A program made the position numbers and the translations under genes. Below, in pieces: positions 7,839 to 15,796 of a stretch of 64,000 nucleotides of DNA; the stretch's first letter is position 1; every line of letters starts with the position of its first letter. This DNA comes from Paenibacillus planticolens (lineage in GTDB: Bacteria > Bacillota > Bacilli > Paenibacillales > NBRC-103111). The notes beneath the pieces are model-generated. The model was given only the letters and a program-made list of their open reading frames with translations. It ran no database searches and was not told the DNA's origin. Where the stretch lies: positions 62,001 to 126,000 of the forward strand of contig NZ_WHNZ01000015.1 of assembly GCF_013141725.1 (NCBI RefSeq), written 5' to 3'.

Positions 7839-9140
7839 TTACAGATTTACCGTGTCGCCTGGTCGAGCGGAAAGTAAATACTTAATACCTTCAGATGCCA
7901 GCTGCTCAAGCAGGGCATCTGTTTCTTTTTTTGGGGCATGTACGAGAAGCTTAAACGGACTGTTCAACGATTGCGCCATTTTACGCACATCGGGCATTCC
8001 CTGATGTATTTTGTAACGAATCATCTTCATTTGGCATCCGCGCTCTTCATCGCTCATAGCCAGAAGCCGCTGCCCCACCGTGCCCATCGCGACGTGTCCG
8101 GTTAGCACGATGCCGTTCGCCAGTTTCCTGCGCCACTTCTCGTAATACCATCTGGACTTGGCAGATTGCATCATCCCGTCGCTCGTAAACCAGATGGCTG
8201 TCCGGGATTGGGCCAGATCCTCGTTCAATTGCCGCTGGCGTTGATCTTCGGTATGGATCACTTCAAAGCAGCCGCTGCTTAAAGCCTCTCTGAGGACACT
8301 CTCCATGCCTGGTTTCAGCCAGCTGGCGTGCTCAAGCATGAGCTCCATGGCTTGAATAAGCTCTGCTTCGACGCGAATCGGCGTATCAGGGAAACGCTCC
8401 TTCATAAGAAGCTGCAGATCCTGTCCCCGGCCGCAAACAGGTACGGGCAGCAGAAGCTGACCACCCTCCTTTAGAATCCCTTCGGCTGCAGAGAAAAGCT
8501 TCTCCAGCTTATCGGATTGATACTCCGTATCGGTACTATAAGCGGCATCGATAATCGCCCCGTTTAAGGCAATACTGCCGTTCGTAAGGTCCCCTGGTAT
8601 ATCCGTTCCAAGCAGATGAGCATCTTCGCTGTAGTCTCCAGAATAAAACAAACGTTTCCCTTCTATTTCCAGAAGCAGCCATACCGACCCCAGCATATGT
8701 CCGCTTCGTCCCCAACAAATGCGAAGTTCAGGGGCTAGTTCGATCCATTGCCGGGGCGGAGCTTCATCTTCGATGTAAGCAAACTGGATACGAGCGATAT
8801 CCGTTTCATCATAGGGGAGTTCTCCGCCTTGCTGTTTAACGTAGTTCCCCCAAGCGGCATAATAAGAGGGAAGCTGCTGCGCAGTTATTCGGGTTGTCCA
8901 TACTTTGCCGGAATATCCTAATTTGTATAGCCAAGGGATTGCGATAGAGTGATCTTCATGCGCATGAGATAAAAAAACAGCGTCCAATTCCGCGACTCTG
9001 TCCGGATCGATCAACGGATATTCCCCGCATCCTTCACGCTTTACACCGCAATCGAGCATAATGCTCGTCTGTTCATTGCCAATCCAATAACAGGAGCGGC
9101 CGTGTTCGCCGGCACCGCCCCATACGTTCAATTGCATCAT
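7839..9140 (-). CDS. Metallo-beta-lactamase fold hydrolase with beta-CASP/RNA-metabolising domain
   Basis: A protein of about 433 residues. FLSHAHEDHS is the HxHxDH zinc motif; GRSGHMLGSVW and LFYSGDYS follow in the order seen in beta-CASP nucleases of the Ysh1/CPSF73 type, and VLTGHVAMGTVGQRLL resembles their C-terminal motif. A nuclease role is likely by family, although RNA substrates cannot be shown here. The start is uncertain: ATG 9140 overlaps the permease stop as ATGA, ATG 9137 is adjacent, and GTG 9152 is also possible. It is the last gene of the iron-type ABC operon and translationally coupled to it, an unusual pairing. Confidence 0.75.
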   Translation of the reverse strand: MMQLNVWGGAGEHGRSCYWIGNEQTSIMLDCGVKREGCGEYPLIDPDRVAELDAVFLSHAHEDHSIAIPWLYKLGYSGKVWTTRITAQQLPSYYAAWGNYVKQQGGELPYDETDIARIQFAYIEDEAPPRQWIELAPELRICWGRSGHMLGSVWLLLEIEGKRLFYSGDYSEDAHLLGTDIPGDLTNGSIALNGAIIDAAYSTDTEYQSDKLEKLFSAAEGILKEGGQLLLPVPVCGRGQDLQLLMKERFPDTPIRVEAELIQAMELMLEHASWLKPGMESVLREALSSGCFEVIHTEDQRQRQLNEDLAQSRTAIWFTSDGMMQSAKSRWYYEKWRRKLANGIVLTGHVAMGTVGQRLLAMSDEERGCQMKMIRYKIHQGMPDVRKMAQSLNSPFKLLVHAPKKETDALLEQLASEGIKYLLSARPGDTVNL

Positions 9141-10795
9141 TCCACATTCCACTTTCTGTTCGTATTCATGTTGTTCACGATAAGCAGCAGGATGGTTGTA
9201 AGACCGACAGAAACGACGGCCATCGCCATGCCGAGCGAGATTTGACCTTGTTCAAATTGCGCGAAAATGTAGGTAGCCGACGTTTGCATGGACGGCGGCA
9301 GCACCATCAGCGAGGCGACAAGCTCTCGGAGCGAGATGGTGAAGGTCATCATCCAGCCGGCGATAATACCCGGCAGCAGCAGTGGCAGGACAATACGCCG
9401 GAACACGTACCAGGGCTGCCCGCCGAAGACTTGCCCGGCTTGCCGCAGGGATTCGTCCAGCTGCCCGTTGCGTGCCTTGACGTATTGCACGGTGTACGGC
9501 AGGAAGAACACCACGTAAGTGAGGACGACCATGCCGTAGGTGTTATAGAGATGCAGCGGCATCCAAGGCGCATTCCATAACATAATGAGTCCGACAACCA
9601 GGACCATATCAGGGACCGTGTTCGGCAGCAGGCTGAACATGTCCGTAACGCGCTGCGGCAGCCGCTTGGCGCGGCCAATCGTTAAGGCGAACCAAGTGCC
9701 AAGCGCGGCTGCTAAGCAGGCGGCGAGCAGGGCGAGCCCCAGGCTGTTCATCAGCGCTTTCATGCTGGGTGAGCCCCATTTGAGCAGCTCGCCGTAATGA
9801 AGCAGCGTCATGTTGTTCCACGCCAGCCCGCCTCCCCGGAGCTTCATTAGCGAAGCCGAAATGATGGAGAAATACGGGATGCCGATGGATGCGGCGAGAA
9901 GCAGAGCCACATAGAGCCAGGCTAGCGCGCGTTGCCAGCCGAGGTAGCCGACGATTTTGTCACGAGAGCCTTTGCCGCCGACAAGGTTATAAGAATTCCG
10001 GCGTACAACAACGGACTGTATGTACCAAAGCACAAGACAGGCTAGCAGCAAAAGGGACGCCAGCGAGGTTGCTTTGCCGAAATCTACCGGCCAACTGGAG
10101 ATTGAGGCTTGAATTTCGGTCGTAAGCACGAAATAGCCGATGCGTCTGCCGAATGTAGCCGGTGTACCGAATTCGGCCAATGTTTTGACGAAAATGAGCA
10201 GAGCGCCCATGACATAACTAGAGAAAACAAGCGGCAGCATGACGCGGCGAAGCGAATACAGGAAGCTTGCCCCATGCACGGCGGCCGCTTCTTCTTTGTT
10301 GCTGCCAATTTGGAGAATGGCATTACGCAGAATCAAATACAAGAACGGAAACAAATGGAGACTCATAATCGTAACCATCCCAAATAAGCTAAAGAAATGG
10401 CTGCTTATCCAGGTTGCACCGGGAAACAATTGTTCGAGATAGCCGCGCGGCTGCATAAATAAAATCCATCCCATGGAGCCGATATACGGCGGAGTCATGA
10501 AAGGAATGAGCAGGACAATATCCAGCCAGCGATGCTTGCGGAGCGGCGTTTTGGCCATGATCCAAGCTAGGGGCAGAGCAAGCAAAGTACTTCCAACGAC
10601 AACCCAAATCCCGAGCATCAAAGAATGGCTGAATACACCGGTCAAATCTTTCTCCAATACGACTCGAATAGGGGCCAATAAGTCTAAGGAACCTTTCACC
10701 CAAACACTTTTGAAAAATACAAATAAAAGAGGAAGGACGACCAGCATCGCCAGAAGCAGCAATGCCAGAAGCGTCCCCGTACGTTTGAAAATCAT
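9137..10795 (-). CDS. Fe(III)-type ABC transporter permease, two fused domains
   Basis: A 552-residue, very hydrophobic protein holding two tandem permease domains, each with an EAA-like loop (EEAAAVHGASFLYSLRRVMLPL in the first half; ESLRQAGQVFGGQPWYVFRRIVLPLLLPG in the second). The fused architecture is that of FbpB/AfuB/SfuB permeases for ferric iron; related fused permeases carry other substrates. It forms the membrane channel with the ATPase at 11949-12911 and receives cargo from the lipoprotein at 10820-11914. There are 24 bases between it and the binding-protein gene. Substrate is assigned by family only. Confidence 0.82.
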   Translation of the reverse strand: MIFKRTGTLLALLLLAMLVVLPLLFVFFKSVWVKGSLDLLAPIRVVLEKDLTGVFSHSLMLGIWVVVGSTLLALPLAWIMAKTPLRKHRWLDIVLLIPFMTPPYIGSMGWILFMQPRGYLEQLFPGATWISSHFFSLFGMVTIMSLHLFPFLYLILRNAILQIGSNKEEAAAVHGASFLYSLRRVMLPLVFSSYVMGALLIFVKTLAEFGTPATFGRRIGYFVLTTEIQASISSWPVDFGKATSLASLLLLACLVLWYIQSVVVRRNSYNLVGGKGSRDKIVGYLGWQRALAWLYVALLLAASIGIPYFSIISASLMKLRGGGLAWNNMTLLHYGELLKWGSPSMKALMNSLGLALLAACLAAALGTWFALTIGRAKRLPQRVTDMFSLLPNTVPDMVLVVGLIMLWNAPWMPLHLYNTYGMVVLTYVVFFLPYTVQYVKARNGQLDESLRQAGQVFGGQPWYVFRRIVLPLLLPGIIAGWMMTFTISLRELVASLMVLPPSMQTSATYIFAQFEQGQISLGMAMAVVSVGLTTILLLIVNNMNTNRKWNVE

Positions 10796-10819
10796 GTGGT
10801 CGTCATCCCCGTTCGGAGC

Positions 10820-11914
10820 TTACTTTTTGAACAATTGTGTGAATTTCTGTGTGACACCGGCTTGATTATCATTCATCCAGTTCCAGTCGACTTTAATAGC
10901 AGGAATGTCTTTCGCACTTACTCTTCCTTGTACTTGGATATCGCTGCGGCCGGAAAGCAGGTAAGCATCGGTAACCATTTTTTGGGCTTCGTCGGAAAGC
11001 AGATATTCAATGAAAGCTTTAGCGCTATCGACATTTTTACTCGTTTTCATGATCATGGCCGGCCGTGGTGAGATGACCGTTCCGCTTGCCGGATAAATCA
11101 GATCGATAGGCTCGCCCTTCGCTTTGGACGCATAAGTCATATAGTCAACGCTCGCCATCACGATGCTTTTAGCTCCGGAAATTACAGGATCCATAGCTTC
11201 TTGGTTAGCGCCTGCAATAATAGCGCCATTGGCTTTGACTTTACCAAATAAATCCCAGGCAGCATCGCCGTTTTTATTCGCATAGCCGGTCATGAAATCG
11301 AGGGCGGAACCGGATTGAGCAGGATCAGGAATGTTTACTTTATCCTTCCACTCAGGTTTCGTCAGATCGCTCCATTCTTTCGGAGGGTTTGTAACGGTTT
11401 TGGTGTTATAGGCAATGCCCAGTGCCGAAAGGCTGTAGCTAAAATAATTTCCGTCCTTATCGGAGTAGTCGGAGATTAGTTTGTCGGCATTTTTAGCTTC
11501 TTTGAAAGGCAGGGTTAGTCCGCTTTTTGTCATGCCAATAGCTGAAGGGAGCGAGGCCAGAACGACAACGTCAACGACCGGATTTGCTTTTTCGGCTTCC
11601 ATACGAGCTAAGATTTTACCGGTGGTACCTTGAAACATTTCGACTTCCACACCTGTTTTAGCCTGAAACCCTTTTTGAATTTTGGTAGCGAGATCAGCAG
11701 GACCTGCACTGTATACAACAATTTTTCCGCTTAGCTTTTTCGCTTCAGGCGTTGGTGTCGCCGTTGCGGCCGTTGAAACAGCCGGAGTTGCTGCAGCTGG
11801 GCTTGCGTTGGAAGTCTTGTTTGCCGTACCGCAGCCTGTTAAACCTACGCCTACTAGAACGGACATCAAAGCTAAAGTACTCATTTGCAAGTTTTTTCTC
11901 ATTTTCGTTTTCAT
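10820..11914 (-). CDS. Fe(III)-type ABC transporter substrate-binding lipoprotein
   Basis: A 364-residue secreted lipoprotein. The signal peptide ends in VGLTGCG, a lipobox with the acylated cysteine near residue 28, followed by a long Ala/Thr/Pro linker. The mature protein begins GKIVVYSAGP and carries the FbpA/AfuA-like fold signatures ALGIAYNTKTV and ASVDYMTYASKAKGEPIDLIYPASGT. It should capture a ferric complex or small anion at the cell surface. GAGAGGGTG precedes ATG 11914. The neighbouring ATPase and fused permease complete a three-part importer. Iron is the most likely cargo, but phosphonate or thiamine importers share this fold. Confidence 0.8.
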   Translation of the reverse strand: MKTKMRKNLQMSTLALMSVLVGVGLTGCGTANKTSNASPAAATPAVSTAATATPTPEAKKLSGKIVVYSAGPADLATKIQKGFQAKTGVEVEMFQGTTGKILARMEAEKANPVVDVVVLASLPSAIGMTKSGLTLPFKEAKNADKLISDYSDKDGNYFSYSLSALGIAYNTKTVTNPPKEWSDLTKPEWKDKVNIPDPAQSGSALDFMTGYANKNGDAAWDLFGKVKANGAIIAGANQEAMDPVISGAKSIVMASVDYMTYASKAKGEPIDLIYPASGTVISPRPAMIMKTSKNVDSAKAFIEYLLSDEAQKMVTDAYLLSGRSDIQVQGRVSAKDIPAIKVDWNWMNDNQAGVTQKFTQLFKK

Positions 11915-11948
11915 TGGAAATACACCCTCTCAGTTTTTTTACTATTCA

Positions 11949-12911
11949 CTACAGTTCATGGATCTGCTCTTGTGAGATATACAGCGTTACGTTTTCTCCT
12001 ATGGTCAGACGTGATGGATGATACGCCATCCAAACATCATGATCACCAATCCTCACACTGATTTCGTAGCGTTCCCCCATATAGCTGACGGCTTGGACCA
12101 CGCCTGAATAAACTAGGTCTTGGTCCGTCAAGCGTTCCCAGCGGATGTGCTCAGGGCGAATGAGTCGCTTGTCCGTTTCCAGCCAATTCGTTTTGCCGAT
12201 AAAGCGGGCCGTGAAGGGGTGAGCAGGCTTGCGATAAATGACTTCGGGAACGTCTTTTTGCAAAATGACCCCGCTTTGCATAACGACGATTTCATCCGAC
12301 ATGGACATGGCTTCCGTTTGGTCATGCGTCACATAAACCGCCGTGAATCCGATGTTTCGCACCAGATTCATCAGCTCGGTGCGCATTTCTTCCCGCAAAA
12401 GGGCATCCAATGCGCTCATCGGCTCATCGAATAAGACGAGTTGAGGCCGAACAACAATGGCCCGGGCAAGCGCGACGCGCTGCTGTTGGCCGCCTGAAAG
12501 CTGATGGGGATAGCGCTTCTCCATTCCCACAAGTTGAACTAAATCAATAGCTTCCATTGCTCGCTGACGCCAGTTGGCGGTGTCGCCTTTTGCTTTGAGC
12601 CCGAATGCCACGTTTTCCAGGACCGTTAAATGCGGCCAGAGGGCAAAATCTTGAAACACCATGCCGAAATCTCGCCGGTGAACGGGAAGATTAATCCTGC
12701 GCTGCTTGGAAAAAAGACAGGCATCACCCAAGTGAATGTCACCATCATCAGGAGACTCTAGACCTGCGATGATCCGGAGCAATGTTGTCTTGCCGCATCC
12801 GGACGGACCTAACAAAGTTGTGAATTTCCCTTTGGCAAGGGTTAGTTGAATGTCCTTAAGCGCCGGCGAGGCGCCGAAGGATTTGTTGATACCGCGAAGT
12901 TGTAAAGTCAT
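11949..12911 (-). CDS. ABC transporter ATP-binding protein, FbpC/PotA type
   Basis: A 320-residue ATPase. Walker A is LLGPSGCGKTTLL, the signature is LSGGQQQRVALARAI, Walker B is LVLFDEPMSALD and the switch histidine is in VYVTHDQTEAM. The C-terminal 90 residues form a TOBE-like regulatory domain (LIRPEHIRW). Sequence and length match FbpC-type iron importer ATPases. It is the first gene of the operon ATPase-binding protein-permease-MBL. The divergent LysR gene begins 143 bases away and probably controls the operon. Confidence 0.85.
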   Translation of the reverse strand: MTLQLRGINKSFGASPALKDIQLTLAKGKFTTLLGPSGCGKTTLLRIIAGLESPDDGDIHLGDACLFSKQRRINLPVHRRDFGMVFQDFALWPHLTVLENVAFGLKAKGDTANWRQRAMEAIDLVQLVGMEKRYPHQLSGGQQQRVALARAIVVRPQLVLFDEPMSALDALLREEMRTELMNLVRNIGFTAVYVTHDQTEAMSMSDEIVVMQSGVILQKDVPEVIYRKPAHPFTARFIGKTNWLETDKRLIRPEHIRWERLTDQDLVYSGVVQAVSYMGERYEISVRIGDHDVWMAYHPSRLTIGENVTLYISQEQIHEL

Positions 12912-12976
12912 CTCAGGCTTCCTTCCGTTCTTAGGAACTTAAACTTAGTTTAGGCGAACAAAATCAGCGGAGTATC

Positions 12977-13022
12977 AACTTAAGGTAAAGCAATTGTTAA
13001 GTTTTTGTTGGTAAACTATTAT
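12977..13022 (+). promoter_or_regulatory. lysR promoter with overlapping inverted repeat (candidate LysR operator)
   Basis: TTGTTA (12994-12999), a 17-base spacer and TATTAT (13017-13022) form a good sigma-A promoter for the lysR gene. A perfect inverted repeat, AACTTAA (12977-12983) and TTAAGTT (12997-13003), overlaps the -35 box, as expected for an autoregulated LysR site. A second short palindrome, TAAAC-TTA-GTTTA, lies at 12940-12952 nearer the ABC operon. Confidence 0.55.
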
Positions 13023-13054
13023 TCTTCATAGATTTTTTCTATAATGGTGGGAGC

Positions 13055-13978
13055 ATGAATGATAAGGAGAATCGTACAATGAATTGGAACCTAATTAAGC
13101 TTCAAATTATCGAATTGCTGGATAAGCATAAACGAATTACCACCGTTGCCGATCAATTAGGGCTGAAGCAGCCGACTGTTTCATTTCATATGAAAAGCAT
13201 TGAGCAGGAATTAGGAGTCAGCCTATTTTATTCAAAAGCAGGGAAAGTCCATTTGACGGATGCGGGCCAATCCCTTAACCATTATGCCAAGAAAATTAAT
13301 GCCCTGGCACAGGAAGCCGAGAGAGTGGTGAAGGAATTCGATGAGAGAGGGAGCGGACACTTGAAAATTGGAGCGAGCTATGTGCCAGGTACGTATGTGC
13401 TCCCGAGCATACTTAGCGCCTTTTCCAAACGGTATCCGCACATCTCCATCTCCCTCACGGTCAGGACCTCTCCTGTCCTTCAAGAAATGCTTTTGAATCA
13501 TGAAATTGATATCGGCATTATGTCGGCTGAGCCATTTCAATGGGCGCCTCTCATTGGAGAAACCTTATGTGAAGACGAATTGGTTTTCTTCTTTAACCCG
13601 CAGCATCGGTTGGCTAGACACGCCGTTCTTCATCCTGAGCTATTGCAGGACGTTCCCTTTATTTTGCACGGGCAAGAATCAAGCACGCGAACCATGACAT
13701 TGAAATGGGCCAAAAGCTTAGGCATTGAACTTAAACCCGTCATGGAGATGGACTCCTTGGAGGCTATTAAGCAGGCCGTCATAACGGGCGATAGCGTCTC
13801 GGTTATTTCTAAGATGGCGATTGCCAAAGAGATGCAGCGCGACGAGCTGGTGTATCGTGAAATTCCTCAAAATCCTTTTAAACGCTACATCTTTTTCACG
13901 TATAACGAAGACCGGATTCGCTCATCATTCTTTGATAGCTTTTTCCAATATTTGCGCGACTCCGTCCAAAGCGAGTAG
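13055..13978 (+). CDS. LysR family transcriptional regulator
   Basis: A 307-residue LysR-type regulator with an N-terminal winged helix-turn-helix (TTVADQLGLKQPTVSFHMKSIEQELGVSLFY), the linker helix and a C-terminal two-lobe effector domain beginning GHLKIGASYVPGTYVLP. The start could be ATG 13055, preceded by GGTGGG, or ATG 13079, preceded by AAGGAG. It is divergent from the iron-type ABC operon, the classic LysR arrangement, so it probably senses the transported compound or a related metabolite. The ligand is not deducible. Confidence 0.85.
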   Translation: MNDKENRTMNWNLIKLQIIELLDKHKRITTVADQLGLKQPTVSFHMKSIEQELGVSLFYSKAGKVHLTDAGQSLNHYAKKINALAQEAERVVKEFDERGSGHLKIGASYVPGTYVLPSILSAFSKRYPHISISLTVRTSPVLQEMLLNHEIDIGIMSAEPFQWAPLIGETLCEDELVFFFNPQHRLARHAVLHPELLQDVPFILHGQESSTRTMTLKWAKSLGIELKPVMEMDSLEAIKQAVITGDSVSVISKMAIAKEMQRDELVYREIPQNPFKRYIFFTYNEDRIRSSFFDSFFQYLRDSVQSE

Positions 13979-14085
13979 ACACTTTTACAAAAAACACATG
14001 CCCGGCTGACAATCCAATGACAAAACTTCTTTATGCTCTTTTCTGGAAGGGAAACCTTACCAAAAAGGTTAAAGGAGATGAATTA

Positions 14086-14949
14086 ATGTTTAAGAATAAG
14101 GCTTTGCAGATGGTCATGGCCATGGTCGTAGGAACAAGCACGCTGGTTGGATTTGGCGGGGCGCCGCAGTCCGTATCGGCTGCAAGCAACATGGTGCCGG
14201 ATTATGAGGTCAAGCTGCTGCTTAATCCGAATGTCGTGCTGGGCTCGGACTTCAAGCTCACAAGCAGCGTGAAGACTGCGTTTGGCATGCCGGACACCGT
14301 AACGAAGATGAACGTTCAGTTTATGGACACGAACGCCAAGGATATTTACAACAACGGATGGAGTCCGCGTATTCGCAAGACAGAGGGAGAGAATGATTTC
14401 GAACTCAGTTATAAGAAGCGCTATGCCATCACCGGCGATGACATCAATGGCGCCCTTACGTTAGCCAATCAGGAGGGCTTTAATTCTGGGGATACCGGGT
14501 ATGAGGCTCAAATCGAATGGGGTTACCAGAAGAAAACATTAAGCATAACTAGAACCAAAAGCGGCAGCAAATCGGGTTATAGTGGTATGGATCTTCCTAA
14601 TCAAGCCGATTCACGCAGTCTTCTAATCAATAACGCACCAGATAAATTTAATAACTGGGTTTCGAGCGGGTGGGGGACTAGCAAGCTGTCATCGTCGCGA
14701 ATCTATGGCCCAGTTCTTGCCAAGCGCTCAGTCGGTACGTGGAGTGGTCAAAAATTGTATATTGAAGTGTGGCCAATTCTGAATGCGGCAGGCACAGGAA
14801 CCGAATATGTCGTGGAAGCGTCCTTCAAAACGAGCAGCCAAGCGACAGCCTCGGCCAAGCATGATGAGCTTATTGCCTATTTGCAGGCAAAAGGATGGTT
14901 TCTAGCTCAGGATTCATTAAAAACACAGCTTATTATGGATCGATATTAA
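14086..14949 (+). CDS. Secreted CYTH-like protein of unknown function
   Basis: A 287-residue protein with a Sec signal peptide (basic MFKNKALQ, hydrophobic core, then SVSAAS cleavage region). The mature part contains VQFMDTNAKDIYNNGWSPRIRKTEGENDFELSYKKRY and, later, YEAQIEWGYQKKTLSI. This alternation of a DT turn, RIR and an acidic/lysine strand resembles the start of a CYTH (triphosphate tunnel) domain, though I cannot count enough tunnel residues to claim catalysis. AAAGGAG precedes ATG 14086. A long hairpin terminator follows, so it appears to be a single-gene transcript. An extracellular CYTH-like protein is unusual. Confidence 0.6.
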   Translation: MFKNKALQMVMAMVVGTSTLVGFGGAPQSVSAASNMVPDYEVKLLLNPNVVLGSDFKLTSSVKTAFGMPDTVTKMNVQFMDTNAKDIYNNGWSPRIRKTEGENDFELSYKKRYAITGDDINGALTLANQEGFNSGDTGYEAQIEWGYQKKTLSITRTKSGSKSGYSGMDLPNQADSRSLLINNAPDKFNNWVSSGWGTSKLSSSRIYGPVLAKRSVGTWSGQKLYIEVWPILNAAGTGTEYVVEASFKTSSQATASAKHDELIAYLQAKGWFLAQDSLKTQLIMDRY

Positions 14950-14964
14950 ACATTTCTCTTTAGA

Positions 14965-15013
14965 GGCTGTCCCAGAAGCGGTAAACACTGCTTACGGGAT
15001 AGCCTTTCGTATT
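14965..15013 (+). terminator. Long hairpin terminator
   Basis: GGCTGTCCC (14965-14973) pairs with GGGATAGCC (14996-15004) through one G-U pair, with further inner pairing AGCGGT/ACTGCT, followed by TTTCGTATTATTT. The arm sequence resembles the AGGCTG/GACAGC hairpins that end the dispersed repeat copies near 46.2 and 60.3 kb. Confidence 0.6.
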
Positions 15014-15025
15014 ATTTGTTGAGAT

Positions 15026-15056
15026 GGAACAACAGGGCCTTATATGCCCCAAATGA
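15026..15056 (+). repeat. Dispersed intergenic repeat, copy 1 (partial)
   Basis: GGAACAACAGGGCCTTATAT followed by GCCCCAAATGACC is nearly identical to 17080-17110. The two copies lie in direct orientation on either side of the microsatellite, the hairpin cluster and the IS110 pseudogene. The core GGAACTACAGGG recurs at 15266, 17080, 23844 and, inverted, 23962. Confidence 0.6.
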
Positions 15057-15069
15057 CCCATTAAGAGCA

Positions 15070-15186
15070 CCAGACCCACCAGACCCACCAAACCCACCAA
15101 ACCCACCAAACCCACCAAACCCACCAAACCCACCAAACCCACCAAACCCACCAAACCCACCAAACCCACCAAACCCACCAGACCCA
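15070..15186 (+). repeat. 9-bp tandem repeat, 13 units
   Basis: Thirteen consecutive 9-base units of CCAAACCCA, the first two and last being CCAGACCCA, run without interruption. On this strand they would read Pro-Asn-Pro and on the other Gly-Leu-Val, but neither frame has a convincing gene start or flanking protein. I treat it as a microsatellite between the secreted CYTH-like gene and the IS110 pseudogene. Confidence 0.9.
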
Positions 15187-15265
15187 TCGACTTTAGTTGC
15201 AGGTACGAGTGAGTAGAGTTTGCTTTTTTGACGAAGAGGGGGTGGTTTCTACGCTTGGGCAAATT

Positions 15266-15279
15266 GGGGAACTACAGGG
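15266..15279 (+). repeat. Dispersed repeat core
   Basis: GGGGAACTACAGGG, the core motif of the intergenic repeat family, occurs here alone and is followed by TGCTGATATG. Confidence 0.5.
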
Positions 15280-15301
15280 TGCTGATATGAACGAAACCTG
15301 C

Positions 15302-15475
15302 AACTCCTAGCACGGAGTTCCATTTTTAGGCATCACGAAAGTTAGCCTGTCAAGTGCTCTTCTTTACAGGCGGTCTGTTTTTCCATACTAGATTCCGGTC
15401 CGGCTGATCATGCCGGACCCTGCCTTACGGCGAGTAATGGGGTGCAGGGGGCGTGCTCCCTGCATTCTTTTTTTG
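15302..15475 (+). other. Cluster of hairpins with T-tracts, possible small RNA or terminator array
   Basis: Four consecutive stem-loops occur in 174 bases without a gene: AACTCC/GGAGTT (15302-15319) then TTTTT; GCCTGT/ACAGGC (15345-15371) then GTTTTT shortly after; GGTCCGGC/GCCGGACC (15397-15419); and TGCAGGG/CCCTGCA (15443-15464) followed by TTCTTTTTTT. The last is a convincing terminator. No upstream gene needs it, so an untranslated transcript is possible. I recognise no known RNA family. Confidence 0.4.
15443..15474 (+). terminator. Rho-independent terminator without an obvious upstream gene
   Basis: TGCAGGG (15443-15449) and CCCTGCA (15458-15464) form a GC-rich stem followed by TTCTTTTTTT. 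The nearest upstream gene on this strand ends at 14949 and already has its own terminator. Confidence 0.65.
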
Positions 15476-15796
15476 TTTGAAGTGACTCACATACGTCTAC
15501 ATTCCTTGGCACGAAGGCAAAATGGGTTTGGCGCCGGCTGGCACGCTGATATACGTGGATTTTCACAAGTTAATAGATACGACCAGAGAGTTAGTCCTGC
15601 TAGCTATTGACGTGCATAAAGCCTTATTTATTCGGCTTTGCACAAGCGGATCTCGCGGATTTGCTCTCTGCCTTGCTTAGTACTTTGCCTTCGAGCCAAA
15701 GAATGTAACTCATCTATGACAATCAAACTTCTGGCATCATCATCCTTTTAATTATTTGTGTAGACATGTTAACCCTGAACGGACCAAACCGTTTGA

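Noticed and set aside
9242..9580. Plus-strand frame inside the iron permease gene
   Set aside because: Antisense shadow of a membrane-protein gene with His/Gln/Asp-rich content and no start signal.
15016..15216. Proline-rich open frame across the 9-bp repeat
   Set aside because: It is an artefact of the tandem repeat; there is no ribosome-binding site, and the opposite strand gives an equally long Gly-Leu-Val frame.
14960..15262. Minus-strand frame encoding Gly-Leu-Val repeats
   Set aside because: Same repeat artefact; it also reads through the terminator hairpin of the plus-strand gene.
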